A DNA stretch of 14,079 nucleotides from Microbacterium sp. (GTDB lineage Bacteria; Actinomycetota; Actinomycetes; Actinomycetales; Microbacteriaceae). How positions within the stretch are numbered: position 1 is the first letter of the stretch; every line of letters begins with the position of its first letter. Under the pieces are notes generated by a model. That model saw nothing but the letters and a program-made list of their open reading frames with translations, was not told where the DNA came from and did not search any database. This document shows positions 7,295-13,684 of the stretch, piece by piece. Where the stretch lies: positions 1 through 14,079 of the forward strand of contig JAJUIM010000022.1 in NCBI GenBank assembly GCA_029267645.1. Direction: 5' to 3'. A program made the translations under genes and the position numbers.

Positions 7295-8436
7295 TTCCCA
7301 CCAGCGAGAGCACCCTGCATGGCATCGGCCGGGGCCCCGCCCGCTTCGCCGAGCTGCCGGTGCTGCAGCCGCACGACTTCCCACCGGGGCACGAGCTGCC
7401 CGCAGGCGCGGCCTATCTCAGCGCTGAGCCCGCGCACGTGCTGTGGGGGCGCCTGCCGAGCGGCGACGACGCCGCCGTGCTGACGATCTCTGCGGGCGAC
7501 CAGGTCGTCGTCGACACGGTCAGCCACGAGGGGCTGCTGCCCGACCAGGGGCAGGATCCGCGCGCGTTCTTCGGCGCCCACGGCGTCGCGCCCGGCGCCG
7601 TGCTCACCGACGCCGAGCAGATCGCGGCGCACACGCCGCACGACGACGCCGACGGCCCGCACGTCGTGACGGGCCCCATCCACGTGCGCGGCGCCGCGCC
7701 GGGCGACCTGCTGCGGATCCGCGTCGACCGGCTCGAGCCGCGCGTGCCGTACGGCGTCATCAGCAACCGGCACGGCAAGGGCGCGCTGCCGGGGCACCTG
7801 CCCCGCAACGGCGCCTCCGTGAGCGTCTTCGTGCCGGTCGAGGAGCGCGCGGGCCGCCCCGTCGGCGCGCTGCCGCGCACGGAGGGCGCCGAGCGCGACG
7901 TCGCGATCCCCCTCGCGCCGTTCCTCGGGATCATGGGCGTCGCGCCCGCGAGCGGCACGCGGCCCCACTCGGTGCCGCCGCGCGCGTTCGGCGGCAACAT
8001 CGACATCAAGCTGCTCGTCGAGGGCGCAGAGCTGCTGCTGCCCGTGCAGGTCGACGGCGCGCTCGCCTACGTCGGCGACCCCCACTTCGCGCAGGGCGAC
8101 GGCGAGGTCGCGCTCACGGCGTTCGAGGCATCGCTCAGGGCGACCCTCACCTTCGACGTCATCCCGGCCGCGACCGCGAGGCGCGAGTACGGCATCGTCA
8201 CGGGGCCGCTTGTGCGCACGCCCGAGTACCTCGTCGCGACGGGCCTCGATCCTGATCTCGGCGAGGCGATGCGCAAGGCCGTGCGCGCCTCGCTCGACCT
8301 GCTGCAGGCGCGCTGGGGCATGGACGAGCACCTCGCCTACGCCTACCTGTCGGCCGCGACCGACTTCGACATCTCGCAGGTCGTCGACAGCACGTGCGGC
8401 GTGCACGCGCGCATCCGAGAGGCCGACTTCGCATGA
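7291..8436 (+). CDS. Acetamidase/formamidase (FmdA/AmdA) family hydrolase (381 aa)
   Basis: Family members hydrolyse small amides such as formamide or acetamide. Visible family motifs are VTGPIHVRGAAPGD (126-139), PFLGIMGVAP (210-219), PPRAFGGNIDIK (229-240), GDPHFAQGDGE (262-272) and a C-terminal TDFDISQVVDSTCGVHA. Length and domain are complete. ATG at 7291 has AGGAG 5 nt upstream and overlaps the allB stop. It lies between allantoinase and a second amidase, upstream of pucG. I infer that its substrate is a purine-derived amide, with oxalurate, oxamate or a ureido acid as candidates; simple formamide is still possible. The family is firm, but the specific reaction cannot be read from sequence. 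Confidence 0.9.
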   Translation: MIPTSESTLHGIGRGPARFAELPVLQPHDFPPGHELPAGAAYLSAEPAHVLWGRLPSGDDAAVLTISAGDQVVVDTVSHEGLLPDQGQDPRAFFGAHGVAPGAVLTDAEQIAAHTPHDDADGPHVVTGPIHVRGAAPGDLLRIRVDRLEPRVPYGVISNRHGKGALPGHLPRNGASVSVFVPVEERAGRPVGALPRTEGAERDVAIPLAPFLGIMGVAPASGTRPHSVPPRAFGGNIDIKLLVEGAELLLPVQVDGALAYVGDPHFAQGDGEVALTAFEASLRATLTFDVIPAATARREYGIVTGPLVRTPEYLVATGLDPDLGEAMRKAVRASLDLLQARWGMDEHLAYAYLSAATDFDISQVVDSTCGVHARIREADFA

Positions 8437-9665
8437 CCCCCGCCGTCCCCGCCTCGGTCGCGGACGCCCCGCAGCCGATGGACAGCGCGATCTGGCGCGT
8501 CGTGGGCGACCCGCTCGTGGCGGGATCCGCGACGGGGCCGCTTCGCGGCTCGTCCGTCGCGGTCAAGGATCTCTTCGCCGTCGCGGGCCACGCGATCGGC
8601 GCGGGCAACCCGACCTACCTCGCGGGCGCGGCGGCGGAGGAGACCACGGCGCCCGCCGTGCAGGCGCTCCTCGACGCGGGCGCCTCGCTTCGCGGCATCG
8701 CGCGCACCGACGAGTTCGCCTACTCGATCGCGGGCGACAGCGTGCACTACGGCACGCCGCCCAACGGGGCCGTGCCGGGCGCGCTGCCCGGCGGATCCTC
8801 GTCGGGCCCCGCGAGCGCCGTCGCGCTCGGCCACGCCGACATCGGCCTCGCGACCGACACGGCGGGGTCGATCCGGGTGCCCGCGTCGTACCAGGGGCTG
8901 TGGGGCCTGCGCACGACGCACGGCCTCGTCTCGCGCGAGGGGCTGCTGCCGCTCGCGCCGAGCTTCGACGCGGTCGGCTGGCTCGCCCGCGACGGCGCCG
9001 CGCTCGAGGCCGTCGCCGAGGCGTGCGTGCCCGAGACGGGCGGGGAGGGCCTCGACATCCGCTTCCTCGTGCCGATCGAGGCGCTCGAGGCGGCCGAGCC
9101 CGAGACGCGGGCGGCCTTCGAGCGCCTCCTCGTGCGGCTCGACGCGCCCGTCGAGCGGTTCGAGCTCGGCCCCCTCGCGCACGTGCACGAGGCGTTCCGC
9201 GTCGTGCAGGCCGCCGAGGCGTGGCGGGCGCACGGCGACTGGATCCGCGCGCACCCCGGATCCCTCGGCGACGCCGTCGCGGCGCGCTTCGCGGCCGCCT
9301 CCCGCATCTCGCCTGACGAGGAGGCCGCGGCGCGCGCCGCCCTCGAGGCGCCGGCCCGCCGGCTGCGCGAGGCCGTGCGATCCTCGCCGGTGCTCGTGCC
9401 CACCGTGCCCGGCCCCGCGCCGGCGCTCACGGCGGATCCCACGCGCGTCGACGCCGTGCGCACCGCGACCCTGCGCATGACCGCGCCCGTGTCGGTCGCG
9501 GGGATCCCCGCCCTGTCCGTGCCCCTGCTCGCCGTGCCCGCGCCGCGCGGCACCGCGCCGGTCGGCGTATGCGTCGCCTCGCGCGCCGGAACCGACGCCG
9601 CCCTTGTGCGGCTCGGCCGCCGCATCGCCGACCTGACGACCCCCGAGAAAGAAGGACCCGCATGA
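8433..9665 (+). CDS. Amidase-signature hydrolase, candidate oxalurate or oxamate amidohydrolase (410 aa)
   Basis: This is an amidase-signature serine hydrolase with the complete Ser-cisSer-Lys triad. Lys45 lies in SSVAVKDLF, the cis-Ser is Ser122 in PGGSSSGPASAV, and the nucleophile is Ser146 in DTAGSIRVPASYQGLWGLR. The 24-residue spacing between the two serines matches family members such as malonamidase and FAAH. The C-terminal third is short and shows none of the second domain of allophanate hydrolase. ATG at 8433 overlaps the upstream stop (ATGA), with GAGAGG about 10 nt upstream; the stop overlaps pucG the same way. From memory, Klebsiella hpx clusters also pair an amidase-family protein with oxalurate breakdown. 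I infer hydrolysis of oxalurate or oxamate. Alternatives are ureidoglycolate or an unrelated amide. Confidence 0.9.
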   Translation: MTPAVPASVADAPQPMDSAIWRVVGDPLVAGSATGPLRGSSVAVKDLFAVAGHAIGAGNPTYLAGAAAEETTAPAVQALLDAGASLRGIARTDEFAYSIAGDSVHYGTPPNGAVPGALPGGSSSGPASAVALGHADIGLATDTAGSIRVPASYQGLWGLRTTHGLVSREGLLPLAPSFDAVGWLARDGAALEAVAEACVPETGGEGLDIRFLVPIEALEAAEPETRAAFERLLVRLDAPVERFELGPLAHVHEAFRVVQAAEAWRAHGDWIRAHPGSLGDAVAARFAAASRISPDEEAAARAALEAPARRLREAVRSSPVLVPTVPGPAPALTADPTRVDAVRTATLRMTAPVSVAGIPALSVPLLAVPAPRGTAPVGVCVASRAGTDAALVRLGRRIADLTTPEKEGPA

Positions 9666-10888
9666 CCCGTCTCGCCCCGCTCGACCCGCCGCACCGGCTG
9701 CTCATGGGCCCGGGGCCGATCTCGGCGCACCCCCGCGTGCTGCGCGCCATGTCGGCGCCCCTCGTCGGCCAGTACGACCCGTTCATGACCGACGCGATGG
9801 GCGAGGTGCAGGCGCTGTACCGCGAGGTGTGGGCGACACACAACGAGCAGACGCTGCTCGTCGACGGCACCTCGCGCGCGGGCATCGAGGCCGCGATCGC
9901 CTCGCTCGTGCGGCCCGGTGAGCGCGTACTTGTGCCCGTGTTCGGCCGCTTCGGCCACCTGCTCGCCGAGATCGCCGAGCGCGCGCTCGCCGAGGTTCAC
10001 CGCATCGAGGTGCCGTGGGGGCAGGTCGTGCCGGTCTCGCGGATCGAGGAGGAGATCGCGCGCGTGCGGCCCGCGCTCCTCGCGGTCGTGCACGGCGACA
10101 CGTCGACGACCATGGCGCAGCCGCTCGACGAGCTCGGCGCGATCTGCGAGAAGCACGGCGTGCTGCTCTACGCCGACGCGACCGCGACGCTCGGCGGCAA
10201 CGTCTTCGAGGCGGACGGGTGGGGGCTCGACGCCGCGACGGCCGGCCTGCAGAAGTGCCTCGGCGGGCCGAGCGGATCCTCGCCCATCACGCTGTCGGAG
10301 CGCGCGGCCGACGTCGTCCGGTCCCGCGCGCGCGTCGAGGCGGGGATCCGCGAGACGGGCGACGCGGAGAGCGCCGACTTCGTGCGATCGAACTACTTCG
10401 ACCTCGGCATGATCATGGCCTACTGGGGCCCGCGCCGGCTCAACCACCACACGGAGGCGACGAGCATGCTCTACGCCGCGCGCGAGTGCGCGGCCGTGCT
10501 GCTCGAGGAGGGGCGAGACACCGTCATCGCCCGCCACGAGGTCGCCGGCCGCGCGATGCGGGCGGGCGTCGAGGCGCTCGGCCTCACCGTCTTCGGCGAC
10601 CGGGCGCACAAGATGACGAACGTCATCGCGGTCGAGATCCCGGACGGCGCGCCCGCCGACGTCGTGCGCGAGGCGCTGCTCGACGACTTCGCGATCGAGA
10701 TCGGCACCTCCTTCGGCCCCCTGCACGGCCGCGTCTGGCGCATCGGCACGATGGGCTACAACGCGCGCAGGGACGCCGTGCTCACGACGCTCGCGGCCCT
10801 CGAGCAGGTGCTGCGCCGCCATATCGACGTCCCCGTGGGCGGCGGCGTCGAAGCCGCGGCCGACGTGTTCCGGGGAGCCGGCGCATGA
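9662..10888 (+). CDS. pucG: (S)-ureidoglycine-glyoxylate aminotransferase, PucG-like (408 aa)
   Basis: It belongs to the PLP fold-type I class V family of alanine-glyoxylate and serine-glyoxylate aminotransferases. LLMGPGPISAHPRVLRAM is at the N-terminus, DGTSRAGIEAAI at 68-79, the PLP-side Asp is in LLYADATATLGG (Asp172), the Schiff-base Lys198 is in GLQKCLGGPSGSSP, and NHHTEAT is at 261-267. In a cluster with allantoinase and allantoate amidohydrolase it is best read as the enzyme that moves the amino group of ureidoglycine to glyoxylate, giving oxalurate and glycine. Plain alanine- or serine-glyoxylate transaminase is the alternative. GAAGGA precedes ATG 9662 by 5 nt. Both ends overlap their neighbours as ATGA. 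Its presence, with no ureidoglycine aminohydrolase nearby, sets the route of nitrogen release. Confidence 0.9.
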   Translation: MTRLAPLDPPHRLLMGPGPISAHPRVLRAMSAPLVGQYDPFMTDAMGEVQALYREVWATHNEQTLLVDGTSRAGIEAAIASLVRPGERVLVPVFGRFGHLLAEIAERALAEVHRIEVPWGQVVPVSRIEEEIARVRPALLAVVHGDTSTTMAQPLDELGAICEKHGVLLYADATATLGGNVFEADGWGLDAATAGLQKCLGGPSGSSPITLSERAADVVRSRARVEAGIRETGDAESADFVRSNYFDLGMIMAYWGPRRLNHHTEATSMLYAARECAAVLLEEGRDTVIARHEVAGRAMRAGVEALGLTVFGDRAHKMTNVIAVEIPDGAPADVVREALLDDFAIEIGTSFGPLHGRVWRIGTMGYNARRDAVLTTLAALEQVLRRHIDVPVGGGVEAAADVFRGAGA

Positions 10889-12195
10889 CCGCCGCGACGG
10901 CGCACCCGCGCATCGGATCCGTCGCGCCCGACGCGTTCGCCTCGGCCGCGCGCCGCATCATGGGCCGCTGCGACGACCTCGCGAGCATCTCGGCGGGCGA
11001 GGGGCGGATCACCCGCGTGTACCTCTCGCCCGAGCACGCGAGGGTCAACCAGGTCGTGGCCGCGTGGATGCGAGAGGTCGGCATGACGGCGCGGACCGAC
11101 GCGGCCGGCAACCTCACGGGCGTGCTGCCGGCGGCCGATCCCGACGCCCCCGTCGTGATGCTCGGGTCGCACCTCGACACCGTCACCGACGCGGGGCGGT
11201 ACGACGGGATCCTCGGCGTGCTCCTGGGCATCGAGGTCGTGCGCCTGCTGCGTGAGCGGGCTGCGGACGGCGGGTGGCAGAGCCCCTTCCCGTTCGGGCT
11301 CGAGGTCGCGGCCTTCAGCGACGAGGAGGGCACGCGGTTCGGCAAGGCGCTGCTCGGATCCTCGGCCGTCGCGGGCGCGTGGGAGGACGGCTGGTGGGAT
11401 CTGACCGACGCGGACGGCATCACGCTGCGCGAGGCGTACCGCGCCTTCGGGCTCGACCCCGAGCGCGTGGGCGAGGCGGCGCGCACGAGCGAGCGCCTCG
11501 TCGGCTACCTCGAGGCCCACATCGAGCAGGGCGTCGAGCTCGACCGCCGCGGCGAGCCGCTCGCGGTCGTGTCGTCGATCGCCTCGGCCAGGCGCTTCCA
11601 GGTCGTCGTCGAGGGCGAGGCCCGGCACGCGGGCGGCACGCCCTACGACATGCGCCGCGACGCGCTGCTCGGGGCGAGCGAGGCGGCCCTCGCGGTCGAG
11701 CGGATCTGCTCGAGCGAGCACCACATCATCGGCACGGTCGGCCGGCTCGAGGCGTTCCCCGGCGCCGTCAACGTCGTGCCGGGCGAGGCGCGGTTCAGCA
11801 TCGACCTGCGCGGCGAGTTCGACGGCGCGCGCGACGCGACGTGGGCCCGCATCTCGGCCGAGCTCGACGCCATCATGGGGCGCCGCCGCCTGCGCTGGGC
11901 CGCGCGCGAGGTGCACGCCGCGCCCGCGCTGTTCTGCGATCCGCTGCTGCAGGACGTCGTCCGCGCGGGCATCGGCGCGACGGATCCGGGCGCCGAGCCC
12001 GCGACGCTGTTCAGCCCGGCTGGGCACGACGGCATGACGATCGGATCCATCGCGCCCGTCGGCATGCTGTTCCTGCGCAACCCCGACGGCATCAGCCACC
12101 ACCCCGACGAGGCCGTCGGCACGGCCGACGTGGCGGTCGGCCTCCGCGCGTTCGCGGAGGCCGTCGCGCTGCTGGGGGAGGAGCGGCTGCCGTAA
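10885..12195 (+). CDS. allC: Allantoate amidohydrolase, M20 family (436 aa)
   Basis: It hydrolyses allantoate to ureidoglycine, CO2 and ammonia, supplying the PucG substrate. The M20/Zn-amidohydrolase signatures are in order: MLGSHLDTVTDAGRYDG (His96, Asp107), FSDEEGTRFG (Glu147/148), EAHIEQGVELD (His212), GEARHAGGTPYDMRRDAL in the lid domain and SPAGHDGMTIGS followed by SHHPDEAV near the end. The EAHIEQG motif is typical of the allantoate amidohydrolase, N-carbamoyl-L-amino-acid hydrolase and ureidoglycolate hydrolase group, so family alone allows the latter two; context favours allantoate. The protein is about 20 residues longer at the N-terminus than many homologues. ATG at 10885 overlaps the pucG stop, with GGGGAG 7 nt upstream. 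It is the last gene of the rightward operon. Confidence 0.92.
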   Translation: MTAATAHPRIGSVAPDAFASAARRIMGRCDDLASISAGEGRITRVYLSPEHARVNQVVAAWMREVGMTARTDAAGNLTGVLPAADPDAPVVMLGSHLDTVTDAGRYDGILGVLLGIEVVRLLRERAADGGWQSPFPFGLEVAAFSDEEGTRFGKALLGSSAVAGAWEDGWWDLTDADGITLREAYRAFGLDPERVGEAARTSERLVGYLEAHIEQGVELDRRGEPLAVVSSIASARRFQVVVEGEARHAGGTPYDMRRDALLGASEAALAVERICSSEHHIIGTVGRLEAFPGAVNVVPGEARFSIDLRGEFDGARDATWARISAELDAIMGRRRLRWAAREVHAAPALFCDPLLQDVVRAGIGATDPGAEPATLFSPAGHDGMTIGSIAPVGMLFLRNPDGISHHPDEAVGTADVAVGLRAFAEAVALLGEERLP

Positions 12196-12202
12196 CGGGA
12201 TC

Positions 12203-12257
12203 CTCGTGCGGGTGGGTGCGCGACGCGCTAGCCTCGTGGCGCACCCACCCGCACGAG
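12203..12257 (+). repeat. Perfect 19-bp inverted repeat with 17-nt loop after allC
   Basis: The arms CTCGTGCGGGTGGGTGCGC (12203-12221) and its exact reverse complement (12239-12257) enclose 17 nt. As RNA this is a very strong GC-rich stem starting 7 nt after the allC stop, but no U-tract follows. It could end or slow the allB-allC transcript. Its loop holds a -10-like hexamer, and its right arm ends just before the Shine-Dalgarno sequence of the next gene. Confidence 0.75.
12229..12234 (+). promoter_or_regulatory. Candidate -10 element of the PEBP-family gene
   Basis: TAGCCT matches TANNNT and lies in the loop of the 19-bp inverted repeat. Initiation about 7 nt downstream would start the mRNA near 12241, leaving about 30 nt of leader with the AGGAGG ribosome site. 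No clear -35 was found. The call rests on pattern and position only. Confidence 0.4.
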
Positions 12258-12270
12258 AGCAGGAGGAACC

Positions 12271-12717
12271 ATGGCCTTCCCCGGAACGATCAGCGTCACG
12301 TCGCCCGACTTCGCCGACCGCACGCGCATCCCCGACCGGTTCACGGCCGAGCACGACGACACGGCGCCCGTCATCGAGGTCTCGGGCGTGCCCGCCGAGG
12401 CGGTCGAGCTCGCGCTCATCTGCCACGACCCCGACGCGCCCCTGCCGCACGGCTGGACCCACTGGACGGTCTTCGGGATCCCCGCCGACGCCGCGCGCAT
12501 CACGGCCGACAGCGGGCGCGAAGGCGTCACGACGAAGGGCGAGGCCGGCTACTCGGGCCCGCTGCCCCCTCCCGGCCACGGCGACCACAACTACTACTTC
12601 TGGGTCTACGCGCTCAGCCGCAGGGTCGAGGGCGAGCCGACGCGCGAGGAGTTCCTGCGCGACTACGCCGACGCCGTCATCGAGCAGAACCGCCACGTCG
12701 GCACCTACTCGCGCTGA
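12271..12717 (+). CDS. PEBP family protein, YbhB/YbcL type (148 aa)
   Basis: This is a bacterial phosphatidylethanolamine-binding-protein/RKIP-like protein; the biochemical role of such proteins is largely undefined. Family motifs are CHDPDAPLPHGWTHW (51-65) and GEAGYSGPLPPPGHGDHNYYFWVYAL (90-115 overall), which form the anion-binding pocket. The length matches E. coli YbhB. No signal peptide is visible, so it is cytoplasmic. ATG at 12271 has a strong AGGAGG 4 nt upstream. It is separated from allC by 75 bp containing the large inverted repeat and is followed by a terminator, so it is probably its own transcription unit. No link to purine breakdown is evident. Confidence 0.93.
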   Translation: MAFPGTISVTSPDFADRTRIPDRFTAEHDDTAPVIEVSGVPAEAVELALICHDPDAPLPHGWTHWTVFGIPADAARITADSGREGVTTKGEAGYSGPLPPPGHGDHNYYFWVYALSRRVEGEPTREEFLRDYADAVIEQNRHVGTYSR

Positions 12718-12737
12718 CGACGCGGCGCCCACACGAA

Positions 12738-12772
12738 AAGAGCGCCCGCCCCGGCGTGGGGCGAGCGCTCTT
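12738..12772. terminator. Bidirectional terminator between the convergent PEBP and SDR genes
   Basis: Two 15-bp arms, AAGAGCGCCCGCCCC (12738-12752) and GGGGCGAGCGCTCTT (12758-12772), pair with a single mismatch around a 5-nt GGCGT loop. The minus-strand transcript ends in a CTCTTTTC run, a short U-tract; the plus-strand side has CTCTTG. It lies 20 bp after the PEBP stop and 14 bp after the SDR stop, where a shared terminator is expected. Confidence 0.88.
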
Positions 12773-12786
12773 GTCGGGTGAGGCGA

Positions 12787-13542
12787 TCAGACGGTCGTGT
12801 AGCCGCCGTCGATCAGGTAGTAGGCGCCCGTCACGAACGAGGCGTCGTCGCTCAGCAGGAAGCGCACGACCTTCGCGATCTCCTCGGGCTGGCCGAGGCG
12901 GCCGAGCGGGTGCTTGCCGGCGAGGGCGTCGTAGGCCTCCTTCGAGAGGCCGCTCTTCACGAGCGGGGTCTCGATGTAGCCAGGGCCGACCGCGTTGATG
13001 CGCAGGCCCTGCGGGCCGTACTCGGCGGCCGCGTTCTTCGTGACGCCGACGACGCCGTGCTTGGCGGCCGTGTAGGCCGCGTTGCCGATCGCGGCGACCG
13101 TGCCGTGGATCGACGCCATGTTGACGATCGACGACTCGGCGGCGCCCGCCTCGAGCATCGCGGGGATCTGGTAGCGCATGCCGTACAGCACGCCGTTGAG
13201 GTTGATGTCGATGACGCGGTCCCAGTCGTCGAGGTCGATCTCGCCCGTCGGGGCCTGCTTGCCGCCGATGCCCGCGTTGTTGACGGCGTAGTTCAGCCCG
13301 CCGAACGTCGACACGGCGAACTCGACGGCCTTGCGGCTGTCGTCGGCGACGGCCGTGTTGCCCTCGAACGCCGCGGCCTCGCCGCCCGCCTTCGTGATCT
13401 CGTCGACCGTGGCCTGCGCGGCCTCGAGCTTGATGTCGGTCACGACGACCTTGACGCCCTGCGCCGCGAGCTCCTTCGAGATCGCCGCGCCGATGCCGGA
13501 TCCGCCGCCCGTGACGAGTGCGACCTTGCCCTCAAAACCCAT
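12787..13542 (-). CDS. SDR family NAD(P)-dependent oxidoreductase (251 aa)
   Basis: This is a classical short-chain dehydrogenase/reductase. The cofactor loop is TGGGSGIG (11-18), NNAG is at 88-91, and the catalytic tetrad is Asn114, Ser144 (NMASIHG), Tyr157 and Lys161 (YTAAK). It ends in the usual VTGAYYLIDGGYTTV. Asp36 at the end of the second strand suggests NAD(H) preference. The substrate cannot be assigned; 3-oxoacyl-reductase-like and polyol or steroid dehydrogenases share this layout. An in-frame start 11 codons upstream exists, but ATG 13542 has the strong site GAGGAGG 6 nt before it and begins with the family-typical MGFEGKVALVTGG. It converges on the PEBP gene and diverges from the permease gene. 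Confidence 0.95.
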   Translation of the reverse strand: MGFEGKVALVTGGGSGIGAAISKELAAQGVKVVVTDIKLEAAQATVDEITKAGGEAAAFEGNTAVADDSRKAVEFAVSTFGGLNYAVNNAGIGGKQAPTGEIDLDDWDRVIDINLNGVLYGMRYQIPAMLEAGAAESSIVNMASIHGTVAAIGNAAYTAAKHGVVGVTKNAAAEYGPQGLRINAVGPGYIETPLVKSGLSKEAYDALAGKHPLGRLGQPEEIAKVVRFLLSDDASFVTGAYYLIDGGYTTV

Positions 13543-13569
13543 GTTCGTCCTCCTCGGACCTCGATGACG

Positions 13570-13589
13570 TTCCATACCTGCGCATGGAA
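13570..13589. promoter_or_regulatory. Inverted repeat upstream of the SDR gene (candidate operator)
   Basis: TTCCAT and ATGGAA are exact reverse complements separated by 8 bp, a size typical of TetR- or similar dimer sites. The repeat lies 28 bp upstream of the SDR start codon, just downstream of a -10-like hexamer. It could also be an RNA hairpin in the leader. No regulator gene is seen nearby. Confidence 0.45.
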
Positions 13590-13601
13590 TCTGCTGATCT
13601 C

Positions 13602-13607
13602 ATGCTA
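13602..13607 (-). promoter_or_regulatory. Candidate -10 element of the SDR gene
   Basis: On the minus strand this reads TAGCAT (TANNNT). Initiation about 7 nt downstream, near 13594, would place the TTCCAT/ATGGAA dyad at the very start of the transcript, with the GAGGAGG ribosome site following. No convincing -35 was found, so this is a tentative call. Confidence 0.4.
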
Positions 13608-13684
13608 CACCTGTCGAGAACCGAAGGCGTCGCGGCCCCATCCTCCCTCTCACGTCCCAGCGGCGCTATGGGAACATCGAATCC

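Noticed and set aside
8747..10822. Long minus-strand open frame (about 690 codons) across the amidase and pucG genes
   Set aside because: It is antisense to two clear enzymes. Its composition is Arg/Ala/His-rich shadow protein with no motif, as expected from the third-position GC bias of the real genes.
12203..12257. The 19-bp inverted repeat as ends of a miniature mobile element
   Set aside because: The enclosed 17 nt is too short, no flanking target duplication is visible, and no transposase gene is present in the window.
10756..12732. Long minus-strand open frame across allC and the PEBP gene
   Set aside because: It is antisense to two recognised genes, the translation has no family signature and there is no ribosome site. 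It also runs through the 19-bp inverted repeat and a promoter region.
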